DNA from: an uncultured Leptotrichiaceae bacterium
GTDB taxonomy: Bacteria; Fusobacteriota; Fusobacteriia; Fusobacteriales; Leptotrichiaceae
Length of the DNA stretch: 10,153 nucleotides
Assembly (NCBI GenBank): GCA_938037005.1
Contig: CALHVR010000115.1
Coordinates: 1 to 10,153, forward strand
Direction of reading: 5' to 3'
Shown: positions 1 through 7,078 of the stretch, one piece after another
Layout: the number at the start of each line of letters is the position of its first letter
How positions within the stretch are numbered: position 1 is the first letter of the stretch
The notes under the pieces: model-generated
The model's database searches: none
What the model was told of the DNA's origin: nothing
The model's input: the letters and a program-made list of their open reading frames with translations, nothing else
Made by a program: the position numbers and the translations under genes

Positions 1-1
1 A

Positions 2-91
2 GTTGGGACTGCTGTAGAAATATTATTGCAAATGGATTCATTCTTGGCAGTTAAACATATGAAGAGTTTTGTAAATAGAAGACATCGTTAA
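2..91 (+). CDS. C-terminal end of an unidentified protein (partial, enters from left edge)
   Basis: The frame starting at base 2 is open from the window edge for 29 codons and ends in TAA at 89-91. The visible peptide begins VGTAVEILLQMDSF and ends in a basic tail, NRRHR. I do not recognise the family. It lies 49 bases upstream of the adaptor gene on the same strand, so it could be the preceding gene of the export operon; a TolC-type outer-membrane gene often sits there, but nothing in these residues shows it. The stretch 92-140 after it is almost pure A/T, without a clear hairpin terminator, which fits continuous transcription. A chance open frame cannot be excluded. Confidence 0.35.
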   Translation, partial: VGTAVEILLQMDSFLAVKHMKSFVNRRHR

Positions 92-140
92 TATTAAAAT
101 TTAGAATTTATATAAAATAAAAAATATTTGTATCGTAATA

Positions 141-1172
141 ATGATGTTATTTATAGTTGTAAATTGTGGTAAAAAAACAGCGGAAATAGAATATGAGATA
201 CAAAAAGTACAAAAAGGAGATATTATATTATCAGTAAGTAAAACAGGACAAGTAAAATCAGAAAATGAAGTTTCAGTTTATACTACTGCAAGTCAAAGGG
301 TAGAAAAAGTATTTTTTAAAGCTGGAGATAATGTAAAAAAAGGAGATGTTGTCGTAACTTTTTATCCATTAGATAAAAATGAAACATTAAGAAAAATTGA
401 AATGAAAACTCTTGAAATTCAAAAACTATCAAGAAATTTAAAAAATTCACAAGTATTATTAAGTATTGGTGGAGAGTCAAAAACAAATGTTGATGATGCT
501 AGAATTGCATTACAAACGGCACAGCTTGAACTTGCTACATTGAGAGATGATTTAAAATTAATAAAAAATGAAATAACAAGTCCAGTTGATGGAGTAATAA
601 CATCAATGACAGCAGATGAAGATTATAAAGTAAATACAGAAACGACATTATTTAAAGTAGCAGATATTTCAAATGTTAAAATTGAAGTAAATTTATCTGA
701 TTTACAAATAAAAGATGTAGCAGTAGGACAAAAAGTTATAATTTCATCAGATGCATTAGGAAGTGAAACTTTAGAAGGATATGTTTCAGAAATATCAGGA
801 ATCGCTGAAAAAAGTGATACATTAGATGAAAGTACAACAAAAGTAACTATTAAATTTAATAATACTAAAAATTTAAGACCAGGAACTACAATTAGTGCTA
901 ATATATTTTATAAAGAAGCAAGAAATGTATTAAAAGTTCCGTATAGTTCAATAATAAATGAAAATGGTAAATATTATGTTTATAAATTAGGGAATGATAA
1001 TAAAGTTCAAAAAGTTGAAGTTAAAGTTGGATTGACAGATAATTCTTACTATGAAATTATAAGTGGATTGTCGGAAAATGACAATATAGTTTCTGTAGTA
1101 GATGAAGCATTAAAAGATGGGCAAAAAATTAAAATAGCTAGTGAAAAAGATAAAAAAAATAATGGTAAATAA
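141..1172 (+). CDS. MacA-like periplasmic adaptor subunit (HlyD/RND-MFP family), probable lipoprotein
   Basis: This is the membrane-fusion adaptor of a tripartite exporter. It would bridge the inner-membrane MacB-type transporter encoded next to it and an outer-membrane channel. The two halves of the lipoyl (barrel-sandwich) domain are visible at about residues 48-76 (VEKVFFKAGDNVKKGDVV) and 145-173 (SPVDGVITSM), separated by a helical hairpin at about 80-145. Beta-barrel and membrane-proximal domains follow (about 178-330). At 343 residues it is within the family range. A short hydrophobic stretch (LFIVVNC) precedes Cys9, which could be the lipidated cysteine, although Asn at -1 is atypical. 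No Shine-Dalgarno sequence precedes the ATG. The in-frame codons just upstream (108-140) encode Lys-rich then hydrophobic residues (YKIKNICIVI) that would complete a normal signal peptide, so the real start may be further upstream at a non-standard codon. The gene is 43 bases from the ATPase gene and surely in its operon. The exported substrate is unknown. Confidence 0.85.
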   Translation: MMLFIVVNCGKKTAEIEYEIQKVQKGDIILSVSKTGQVKSENEVSVYTTASQRVEKVFFKAGDNVKKGDVVVTFYPLDKNETLRKIEMKTLEIQKLSRNLKNSQVLLSIGGESKTNVDDARIALQTAQLELATLRDDLKLIKNEITSPVDGVITSMTADEDYKVNTETTLFKVADISNVKIEVNLSDLQIKDVAVGQKVIISSDALGSETLEGYVSEISGIAEKSDTLDESTTKVTIKFNNTKNLRPGTTISANIFYKEARNVLKVPYSSIINENGKYYVYKLGNDNKVQKVEVKVGLTDNSYYEIISGLSENDNIVSVVDEALKDGQKIKIASEKDKKNNGK

Positions 1173-1215
1173 TCCAGAAAAAAGACCAAAAAATTTAAAA
1201 ATAAAGAGGTAAATG

Positions 1216-1911
1216 ATGATAAAAGCAAATAATGTAATTAAAATTTATAAAAATGGGAATATTGATCTGGAAGTTTTAAAAGGGTTAAATTTAGAAGTTT
1301 TAGAAGGTGAATATGTAGCTTTTATGGGTCCATCTGGAAGTGGAAAATCAACATTTATGAATATTTTAGGATGTTTAGATAGAATGTCATCAGGTACATA
1401 TACTTTAGATGGAGTAGATGTTTCTTTAATGAAAGATGATGAACTGTCTATAGTTAGAAATGAAAAAATTGGCTTTGTATTTCAAACATTTAATCTTTTA
1501 CCTAAATTATCAGCACTTGAAAATGTTGCATTGCCGGCATTATATGCAGGATTAAAAAAAGATGAAAGATTAAAAAGAGCAGAAGAAGCATTAAAAAGTG
1601 TAGGACTTGGAGATAGAATCCATCATAAACCTAGTGAAATGTCAGGAGGACAAAGACAAAGGGTTGCTATTGCTAGAGCGATAATAAATAATCCTAAAAT
1701 TTTATTGGCAGATGAGCCAACAGGAAATTTAGATTCAAAATCTGGAGAAGAAGTTTTGAAAATATTTAAAAATTTGAATGATAATGGAACAACGATTGTA
1801 ATGGTAACGCATGAAGAAGATGTAGCTGAATATTGTAAAAGAATAATAAGATTGCGTGATGGTGTAATAGAAAAAGATGAAATTGTAAAAAATAGAAGAG
1901 GAGTGGATTGA
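1216..1911 (+). CDS. MacB/LolD-type ABC transporter ATP-binding protein
   Basis: This cytoplasmic ATPase powers the MacAB-like exporter. Every motif is intact, numbered from the ATG at 1216: Walker A GPSGSGKST (38-46), Q-loop FQTFNLLP (Q90), signature MSGGQRQR (142-149), Walker B ILLADEPTGNLD (162-173) and the switch His in VMVTHEED (H199). The LADEPTGNLDS form with NLLP after the Q-loop is typical of the MacB/LolD/FtsE-like group. Length of about 231 residues is normal for a stand-alone domain; in proteobacterial MacB the ATPase and permease are fused, and here they are separate genes. Two adjacent ATGs exist (1213 and 1216). The ribosome site AGAGG at 1205-1209 is better spaced for the second (6 bases). 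The stop codon shares one base with the start of the permease gene (TGATG), which implies translational coupling. Confidence 0.92.
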   Translation: MIKANNVIKIYKNGNIDLEVLKGLNLEVLEGEYVAFMGPSGSGKSTFMNILGCLDRMSSGTYTLDGVDVSLMKDDELSIVRNEKIGFVFQTFNLLPKLSALENVALPALYAGLKKDERLKRAEEALKSVGLGDRIHHKPSEMSGGQRQRVAIARAIINNPKILLADEPTGNLDSKSGEEVLKIFKNLNDNGTTIVMVTHEEDVAEYCKRIIRLRDGVIEKDEIVKNRRGVD

Positions 1912-3131
1912 TGAATTTTATAGAAGCGTTAAAGTTAGCTATTAATAATCTTTTAAGTTATAAAGTTCGTTCATTTCTAACTATGCTTGGAATTATTATA
2001 GGTATAGGGGCAGTAATAATGATGTCATCACTTGGTGCTGGGATGAAAGAAAATATTACAGGTGATTTGAATAAATTAGGAGTTGGAAATTTTGCAATAG
2101 AACTTGATACATCTCCTGGGAAAGAATATAAAACAGAAGATTTACTTACAACAAGAGATATTGAATACATAAAAAAAATACCTAATGTAACAGCTGTTTC
2201 TCCTAGTTCAAGTACATTTACTAGAAGTACAGTAAATAATAAAAATAAAATGTTTAGTGGTACAGGAGTAACAGAAGATTATTTTAAAATTGTAAATTTT
2301 GATATTATAAAAGGAAGAAAATTTTTACCTGATGAGTATAGAAAAGATGGTAAATATTTAATAATTGATAGTAGTTCTGCAGATAGATTTTTCCCTAATG
2401 AAAATCCTATTGGAAAAACAATAGAGTTAGAACTTGGAAAAAATAAACAAGTTGTTACAATAGTAGGTGTTTTTAGTTATAATATAGGTTCATTGAGTTT
2501 TGGAGATGACGAAGGTGGAGGAATACCTATTATAGGATTACTTCCTAATCAGTATTTAAACTTTATAAATGGAAATCAAAGTGATAAATTCACATCACTA
2601 CAAGTTAAAGTTAATAATGCCAATAATTTGAATGAGGCAATGGAAATGAGTAGAAATTATTTGAAAACGAGAGGAAGTTCAACAGATACATATAGGGTTA
2701 GTTCATTAAGCCAAGGTCTTTCACAATTTAATGATATTTTAAATATGATAACTTTATTTATAAGTGGCGTTGCTGCAATTTCATTATTTGTTGGTGGAAT
2801 TGGTGTTATGAATATTATGCTTGTGAGTGTTACAGAAAGAATAAGAGAAGTAGGACTTCGTAAAGCTATTGGTGCAAAAACTAAAGATATTTTAGTACAA
2901 TTTTTAATAGAATCAATTATTTTAACTTTTTTTGGTGGAATTATAGGAATTATAACAGGATACGGAATGGCATTATTAATCGGAATGTTGGTTCATGTTT
3001 CTCCAATTTTAAGTCCTTTTATTGTAATAATTTGTATTACAGTTTCAACAATAACTGGATTAGTTTTTGGAGTTTATCCAGCCAAAAAAGCAGCAGCATT
3101 AGATCCAATGGTTGCATTAAGAGTGGATTAA
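1911..3131 (+). CDS. MacB/FtsX-family ABC transporter permease
   Basis: This is the integral-membrane half of the split MacB-like transporter. The order is typical of MacB. Transmembrane segment 1 lies near the N-terminus (about residues 21-41, after LLSYKVRSFLTMLG). A large periplasmic MacB_PCD-type domain follows (about 45-270). Three C-terminal membrane segments then follow (about 278-303, 331-359 and 369-389). The conserved cytoplasmic loop ERIREVGLRKAIGAK sits between segments 2 and 3, and the FGVYPAKKAAALDPMVALR ending is the family hallmark. Length of 406 residues is standard. The ATG at 1911 has GAGGAG at 1898-1903, seven bases away; a TTG at 1908 is in frame but less likely. MacB dimers transmit ATP-driven movements across the membrane and push substrates from the periplasm through MacA and an outer-membrane channel. 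Substrates in this family include macrolides, peptides and lipoproteins; which applies here cannot be read from the sequence. Confidence 0.92.
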   Translation: MNFIEALKLAINNLLSYKVRSFLTMLGIIIGIGAVIMMSSLGAGMKENITGDLNKLGVGNFAIELDTSPGKEYKTEDLLTTRDIEYIKKIPNVTAVSPSSSTFTRSTVNNKNKMFSGTGVTEDYFKIVNFDIIKGRKFLPDEYRKDGKYLIIDSSSADRFFPNENPIGKTIELELGKNKQVVTIVGVFSYNIGSLSFGDDEGGGIPIIGLLPNQYLNFINGNQSDKFTSLQVKVNNANNLNEAMEMSRNYLKTRGSSTDTYRVSSLSQGLSQFNDILNMITLFISGVAAISLFVGGIGVMNIMLVSVTERIREVGLRKAIGAKTKDILVQFLIESIILTFFGGIIGIITGYGMALLIGMLVHVSPILSPFIVIICITVSTITGLVFGVYPAKKAAALDPMVALRVD

Positions 3132-3188
3132 ATTTATTAAAAATTAAGAATTTATTGAAATTGAATAGATTTATACTGTAAAATCATA

Positions 3189-3233
3189 AAAAAACTTCAA
3201 ATGATTGAGTTAACCTTTCACTTGAAGTTTTTT
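3189..3233. terminator. Bidirectional intrinsic terminator between convergent genes
   Basis: A perfect 12-base inverted repeat, AAAAAACTTCAA (3189-3200) and TTGAAGTTTTTT (3222-3233), encloses a 21-base loop. The stem may extend by a further TG/CA pair past one mismatch. A-tracts on one arm and T-tracts on the other give a U-tail on either strand. It lies between the permease stop (3131) and the ABC-F stop (3243), which converge, so it plausibly ends both transcripts. Confidence 0.85.
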
Positions 3234-3240
3234 ATTTATA

Positions 3241-4879
3241 TTAATTGTACATTTCAGTTAATCTAGCTTGTACTGTTTCATCATTAAGGTAATCATCGTA
3301 TTCCATTTCTTTTTCAACAATTCCTTTTGGCGTAATTTCTATAATTTTTGTAGCAATAGTTTGAATAAATTCATGGTCATGAGTTGTAAACAATACAGTT
3401 CCATTAAATCTTTCTAACGATTTATTTAAAGAAGTAATACTTTCTAAATCTAAATGGTCAGTAGGGTTATCTAATAGTAAAACATTTGCACCTGATAACA
3501 TCATTTTAGATAACATACATCTAACTTTTTCTCCTCCTGATAATACTTTTGCCATTTTTTTAGCTTCTTCTCCTGAGAATAGCATTCTACCTAAAAATCC
3601 TCTCACATATTGTTCATCTTGATCTTTAGAAAATTGTCTTAACCAATCAATTAAAGATAAATCTACTTCTTCAAAATATTCTGAATTATCTTTAGGGAAG
3701 TAGCTTTGTGACGTTGTAACTCCCCACTCGTATGTTCCTGAATCTGGTTCGATTTCTCCAGCTAAAATTTGGAATAAAGTAGTTTTCGCAATGTCATTGT
3801 TTGATAAAATTACAACTTTATCTCCAGTATGAATAGTGAACGATACATTATCTAATACTTTTTCACCATCAATAGTTTTTGTTAATCCTTCAACTCTTAA
3901 TAAGTTATTACCAGCATCTCTATCTGGTTTGAATTCTATATAAGGATATTTTCTATTAGATACTTGCATGTCTTCAAATTGTAATTTATCTAATTGTTTT
4001 TTACGGCTTGTAGCTTGTTTTGATTTAGAAGCATTTGCTGAAAATCGTGCAATAAAGTCTTGTAATTCTTTTTTCTTTTGTTCTAATTTTTTGTTTTGGT
4101 TTCTAATTAATTCTTGCATTAATTGATTTGATTCATACCAGAAATCATAGTTTCCAACGAACATTTTTATTTTACCATAATCAATATCGGCAATATGTGT
4201 ACATACTTTATTTAAGAAGTGTCTATCGTGCGATACAACTAAAACTGTCGTATTTTCTAAGTCCATTAAGAAATCTTCTAGCCATTTTACTGCTTTTAAG
4301 TCAAGTCCATTTGTAGGTTCGTCCAATAATAAAATATCAGGATTTCCAAAAATAGCTTGAGCTAATAATACTTTTACTTTTTCAGGTTCTGTTAATTCTT
4401 TCATGTATTTATGGTGTAATTCAGCTCCAATTCCTAATCCAATTAAGAATTTTTCTGCATTTGTTTCAGCTTCCCATCCATCAAGTTCAGCAAATTCTCC
4501 TTCAAGTTCAGCAGCTAAATGCCCGTCTTCTTCAGTAAATTCTTCTTTTGAGTATAACACTTCTTTTTCTTGCATTATTTCGTATAATCTTGTATGTCCC
4601 ATCATTACAACATTTAAAACTTCATCTTCTTCGTAAGCAAAGTGGTCTTGTTTTAAAAATGATAATCTTTTCCCTTTATCTATAATTACTTGCCCTGATG
4701 TAGATTCCATTTCTCCTGTTAAAACTTTTAAAAATGTTGATTTACCTGCACCATTAGGCCCTATTATTCCATAGCAGTTTCCTTCAGTGAATTTTATGTC
4801 AACTTCATCAAAAAGTTTTCTTCCACCAAATTGAACTGATAAATTACTTGTTGCTAACTACAACCTTTTCCTTTAACAT
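3241..4879 (-). CDS. ABC-F family ATPase (YkpA/YbiT-like), reading frame disrupted right after the start
   Basis: ABC-F proteins are soluble tandem ATPases that act on the ribosome as translation factors or antibiotic-protection proteins. Two ABC domains are present. The first has Walker A GPNGAGKST (4761-4735), a divergent signature (KELTEPEKVKVLLAQ) and Walker B LLLDEPTNGLD. A charged linker rich in Lys and Gln follows, of the P-tIM type. The second has a degenerate Walker A (SNNDIAKTT), the signature LSGGEKVRCML, and Walker B LLLDNPTDHLDLES, where the usual catalytic Glu is Asn. The ending FTTHDHEFIQTIATKIIE resembles YkpA/YbiT. The domain frame is open from 4857 (538 codons) but has a TAG at 4860-4858 and no ATG, GTG or TTG before 4710, which lies after Walker A. 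A good ribosome site (AGGAGG, 4890-4885) and ATG (4879) sit in another frame, MLKEKVVV. Skipping one base near 4858 would join them into about 545 residues, normal for the family. Either the gene carries a frameshift or the sequence has an error. Confidence 0.85.
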
Positions 4880-4912
4880 AATTACCTCCTTTATTTTCAC
4901 TGCTTTTCCTAA

Positions 4913-4921
4913 ATTATATCA
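4913..4921 (-). promoter_or_regulatory. Extended -10 promoter for the ABC-F gene
   Basis: Read on the minus strand, TGATATAAT (4921-4913) is a perfect TGnTATAAT extended -10 element. Transcription would begin around 4905, some 15 bases before the AGGAGG ribosome site (4890-4885). No good -35 box lies 17 bases upstream (TTTATT is closest), which is acceptable for an extended -10 promoter. The call rests on motif and position only. Confidence 0.5.
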
Positions 4922-5029
4922 AAAAAATACATAAAAATAAACATAAACTCTTTATTTTTTATGAAAATATTGGTAAAATATAAGTAAATAAATATATTTG
5001 TTTGAAATATAATAAGGAGGGAAAATTAT

Positions 5030-5806
5030 ATGAATAAAACAAATTTCCATACACATAATTATCGTTGTGAACATGCCAGAGGAACGGTTGATGATTATGT
5101 TCAAAAAGCAATAGAAAATGGGTATACAGAGTTAGGAATTTCAGATCATGCTCCTGTACCTAAATATTACACAAAATATAGAATGAAAATGGAAGATTTT
5201 GAAGGATATTTAAGAGAAATAGAAGATGCAAAACAAAAAAATAAAGATAAAATTAAAATTTATAAATCGGTAGAAATTGAGTATTTTCCTGAATTTTCAA
5301 GTTATTATAAAGAATTACAAACAAAATTAGACTACTTGGTCTTAGGACTACACGCCTATCGTCATAAAAATGAAGAAAAACATTTTAGTACATGGACTAT
5401 TAGTAATGAAAAAGATGTAGAAGCATATGGAAAGTATATGGTAGAAGCTATAGAAAGTGGATTTTTTGACTATATTGCTCATCCTGATTTATATATGTCA
5501 AATTATCGTGAATGGAATCAAGTCACAGAAAGAGTAGCACACTATATATGTAGAGCTGCTAAAATTGCCGGAATTCCTTTGGAAGTAAATGCAAACGGTA
5601 TAAGAAAAACATTGGAAGACCATCCTGATTGGGATAGGTATCAATATCCTTATAGAGAATTTTGGGAAATAGCAAAACAATATGATGTGAAGGTAATTAT
5701 AGGATCAGATGCTCATGATTATGAAGAAATGGAAGATGTAGCAATGTCATTAGCAAGATTATTCGCAGAAGATTTAAATTTAAACGTAATTGAAACAATA
5801 TTTTAG
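5030..5806 (+). CDS. PHP-domain histidinol-phosphatase-like hydrolase (HisK/HisJ type)
   Basis: PHP-family proteins are metal-dependent phosphoesterases. The HisK/HisJ branch removes phosphate from L-histidinol phosphate in histidine synthesis. Metal-binding motifs appear in the expected order: FHTHNYRCEH (H7, H9, H15), GISDHAP (D39, H40), SVEIEYFP (E82 and E84), LGLHAYRH (H108), IAHPDLY (H151, D153) and IIGSDAHD (D227, H229). These fit the trinuclear metal site of a TIM-barrel-like PHP fold. At 258 residues it is a normal stand-alone enzyme, and no signal peptide is seen, so it is cytoplasmic. The start has a strong ribosome site, AAGGAGGG (5014-5021), eight bases upstream. No other histidine genes are nearby, so the physiological substrate is uncertain; many relatives are annotated as histidinol phosphatase on homology alone. 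Confidence 0.85.
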   Translation: MNKTNFHTHNYRCEHARGTVDDYVQKAIENGYTELGISDHAPVPKYYTKYRMKMEDFEGYLREIEDAKQKNKDKIKIYKSVEIEYFPEFSSYYKELQTKLDYLVLGLHAYRHKNEEKHFSTWTISNEKDVEAYGKYMVEAIESGFFDYIAHPDLYMSNYREWNQVTERVAHYICRAAKIAGIPLEVNANGIRKTLEDHPDWDRYQYPYREFWEIAKQYDVKVIIGSDAHDYEEMEDVAMSLARLFAEDLNLNVIETIF

Positions 5807-5833
5807 AAAGGAATTATGATTACAATATCATAA
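5807..5833 (+). other. Upstream in-frame start and mini-ORF before the Nudix gene
   Basis: Directly after the PHP stop codon, AAAGGA (5807-5812) precedes an ATG at 5816. This opens a five-codon frame (MITIS) ending in TAA at 5831-5833. That ATG is exactly in frame with the Nudix start at 5843, which has no good ribosome site of its own. It could be a short leader peptide giving coupled re-initiation, or the remains of an older, longer N-terminus cut by a nonsense change. The spacing of three bases after GGA is short, so it may also be chance. Confidence 0.3.
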
Positions 5834-5842
5834 CAAAATAAG

Positions 5843-6340
5843 ATGAATGATTTTAAATTTTTAAAAGGTAAAAAAATGATACATCCAACTACAAATATAA
5901 CATTAGAATATTTGGATAAATCAAATGCAGTATGTTTTTTATTATTTAATGAAACGAAAGAAAAAGTCGCTTTAGTGAAACAATTTAGACCAGGACCAAA
6001 AGCTGAAACGCTTGAAGTGGTAGCCGGACTTATAGATAATGGAGAAAATCCAGTAGAAGCTGCATTTAGAGAACTGAGAGAAGAAACGGGATATAGCATT
6101 GAAGATGTTGAAGAATTTTCAGAATATCCAGAAGGACTTTTCTGTTCACCAGGATATACAACAGAAAAACTTTGCTTTTATTCTGCAAAATTAAAGTCTG
6201 ACAGTATTGTTCCAAAAGAACTTAATTTAGATCATGGAGAAGATTTAGTTGTAGAATGGGTTAAAGTGGATGAAATTGAGAAAAAAACAAATGATATGAA
6301 AACAGTTTTAGCTGTAATTTATTTTAAAAATAAAAAATAA
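5843..6340 (+). CDS. Nudix hydrolase, ADP-ribose pyrophosphatase-like
   Basis: The protein probably hydrolyses ADP-ribose or a related nucleoside diphosphate derivative to the monophosphates. A complete Nudix box (G-x5-E-x7-REUxEExGU) is present at residues 62-84, reading GLIDNGE followed by RELREETGY. LVKQFRPG before it and SPGYTTE (102-108) after it are typical of ADP-ribose pyrophosphatases of the NudF type. At 165 residues it is slightly shorter than many NudF proteins (about 185-210), the shortening being at the N-terminus. The ATG at 5843 has no clear ribosome site. A second in-frame ATG at 5876 (residue 12) has AAAAGG at 5863-5868, seven bases away, and is a possible true start; 5843 is kept because NDFKFLKGKK looks like real coding sequence. 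It lies 36 bases after the PHP gene and is probably co-transcribed with it. Confidence 0.85.
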   Translation: MNDFKFLKGKKMIHPTTNITLEYLDKSNAVCFLLFNETKEKVALVKQFRPGPKAETLEVVAGLIDNGENPVEAAFRELREETGYSIEDVEEFSEYPEGLFCSPGYTTEKLCFYSAKLKSDSIVPKELNLDHGEDLVVEWVKVDEIEKKTNDMKTVLAVIYFKNKK

Positions 6341-6422
6341 CAAAATGGAGAAAATAAAAAATATAGAAATGAAATTAATTTAAAGTGAGAATGGATAAAT
6401 TATAATTTGTGGTGGAGAATTT

Positions 6423-7040
6423 ATGAAAGAGATTAGACCTGATTTTAAAGATATAAAATCATTTGAAGAATTTAATAAATACTATTGGTATCGAGAAGAA
6501 CTTTCAAAAATTTGTAAGTCCCTTGGCTTAGAATATAGAAGTACAAAAAAAGAACTAAATTATATTATAGAACAATATTTTAAGGGAAATAGAGTAGAAA
6601 AATTTGTAAGAAAAGTAAATAAAAATCAAACTCAAGATATAACCTTAAAGACACCATTACTAGAATGTGGATTTTCCTTTAACCAAAATTTTAGGAATTA
6701 TTTTTCAGTTATAACAGGTGTTTATCCATTTAAATTTAATGCTGATATGGCAACCGCCTGGCGAAAAGTAAAAGCTGAAAATAATATAAATTTTACAATT
6801 CAAGATATGTTGAAAGTATATTATGGTAAATCGGATTATGCTAAGTATGATAATTCATATTGTCAATGGAATCAATTTTTAAAAGACTTTTGTTTAGATA
6901 AATATAGCGATTATTATTCTAATAAATTAAAGGTTGCTGCTATTCTTTGGAAAGAAGTTAGAAACTCAAAAAATAAAAAAATTTATTCAAGACAACTTCT
7001 GAATGAATGTAGAGATAAAATAGAGAAATATCATAAATAA
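6423..7040 (+). CDS. SAP-domain / DUF6434-like protein of unknown function
   Basis: The N-terminus (RPDFKDIKSFEEFNKYYW followed by REELSKICKSLGL) resembles proteins that begin with a SAP-like helix-extension-helix (here about residues 22-56). Such small domains often bind nucleic acid. After a Lys/Asn-rich linker (57-70), a segment at about 72-135 (ITLKTPLLECGFSFNQN, then RNYFSVITG) resembles the DUF6434-type region, where strands are followed by RxFF and an F-F-N motif (FKFNADMATAWR). The last 70 residues (WNQFLKDF, then AAILWKEVRN) repeat the helical pattern of a chromosomal 'fork-head DNA-binding-like' tail seen in such proteins. The family is recognised by pattern only. It is 205 residues, cytoplasmic and highly basic. 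The start is well supported by GGTGGAG (6411-6417). No role is known; neighbours do not suggest one. Confidence 0.6.
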   Translation: MKEIRPDFKDIKSFEEFNKYYWYREELSKICKSLGLEYRSTKKELNYIIEQYFKGNRVEKFVRKVNKNQTQDITLKTPLLECGFSFNQNFRNYFSVITGVYPFKFNADMATAWRKVKAENNINFTIQDMLKVYYGKSDYAKYDNSYCQWNQFLKDFCLDKYSDYYSNKLKVAAILWKEVRNSKNKKIYSRQLLNECRDKIEKYHK

Positions 7041-7078
7041 AAATAAAAGATGATAGAAAATGGAGAAAAAAATTTTTT

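Noticed and set aside
4128..4636. Open frames on the plus strand inside the ABC-F gene (also minus-strand frames inside the permease, PHP, Nudix and RlmD genes)
   Set aside because: They lie fully antisense to well-supported domains, have no ribosome sites and show low-complexity Ser/Phe/Ile-rich translations typical of shadows.
5001..5021. TATAAT at 5008-5013 as a -10 box for the PHP gene
   Set aside because: A transcript from it would begin at about 5020, inside the AAGGAGGG ribosome site, and there is no -35 box. The real promoter is probably further upstream in the A/T-rich gap but cannot be picked out.
6346..6384. Twelve-codon frame starting at ATG 6346 in the gap before the SAP/DUF6434-like gene
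   Set aside because: It has no ribosome site and its Lys/Ile/Asn-rich product is what random A/T-rich sequence gives.
6379..6417. TATAAT at 6401-6406 with TTTAAA at 6379-6384 as a promoter for the SAP/DUF6434-like gene
   Set aside because: The start point would fall within the GGTGGAG ribosome site; such motifs occur often by chance in this base composition.
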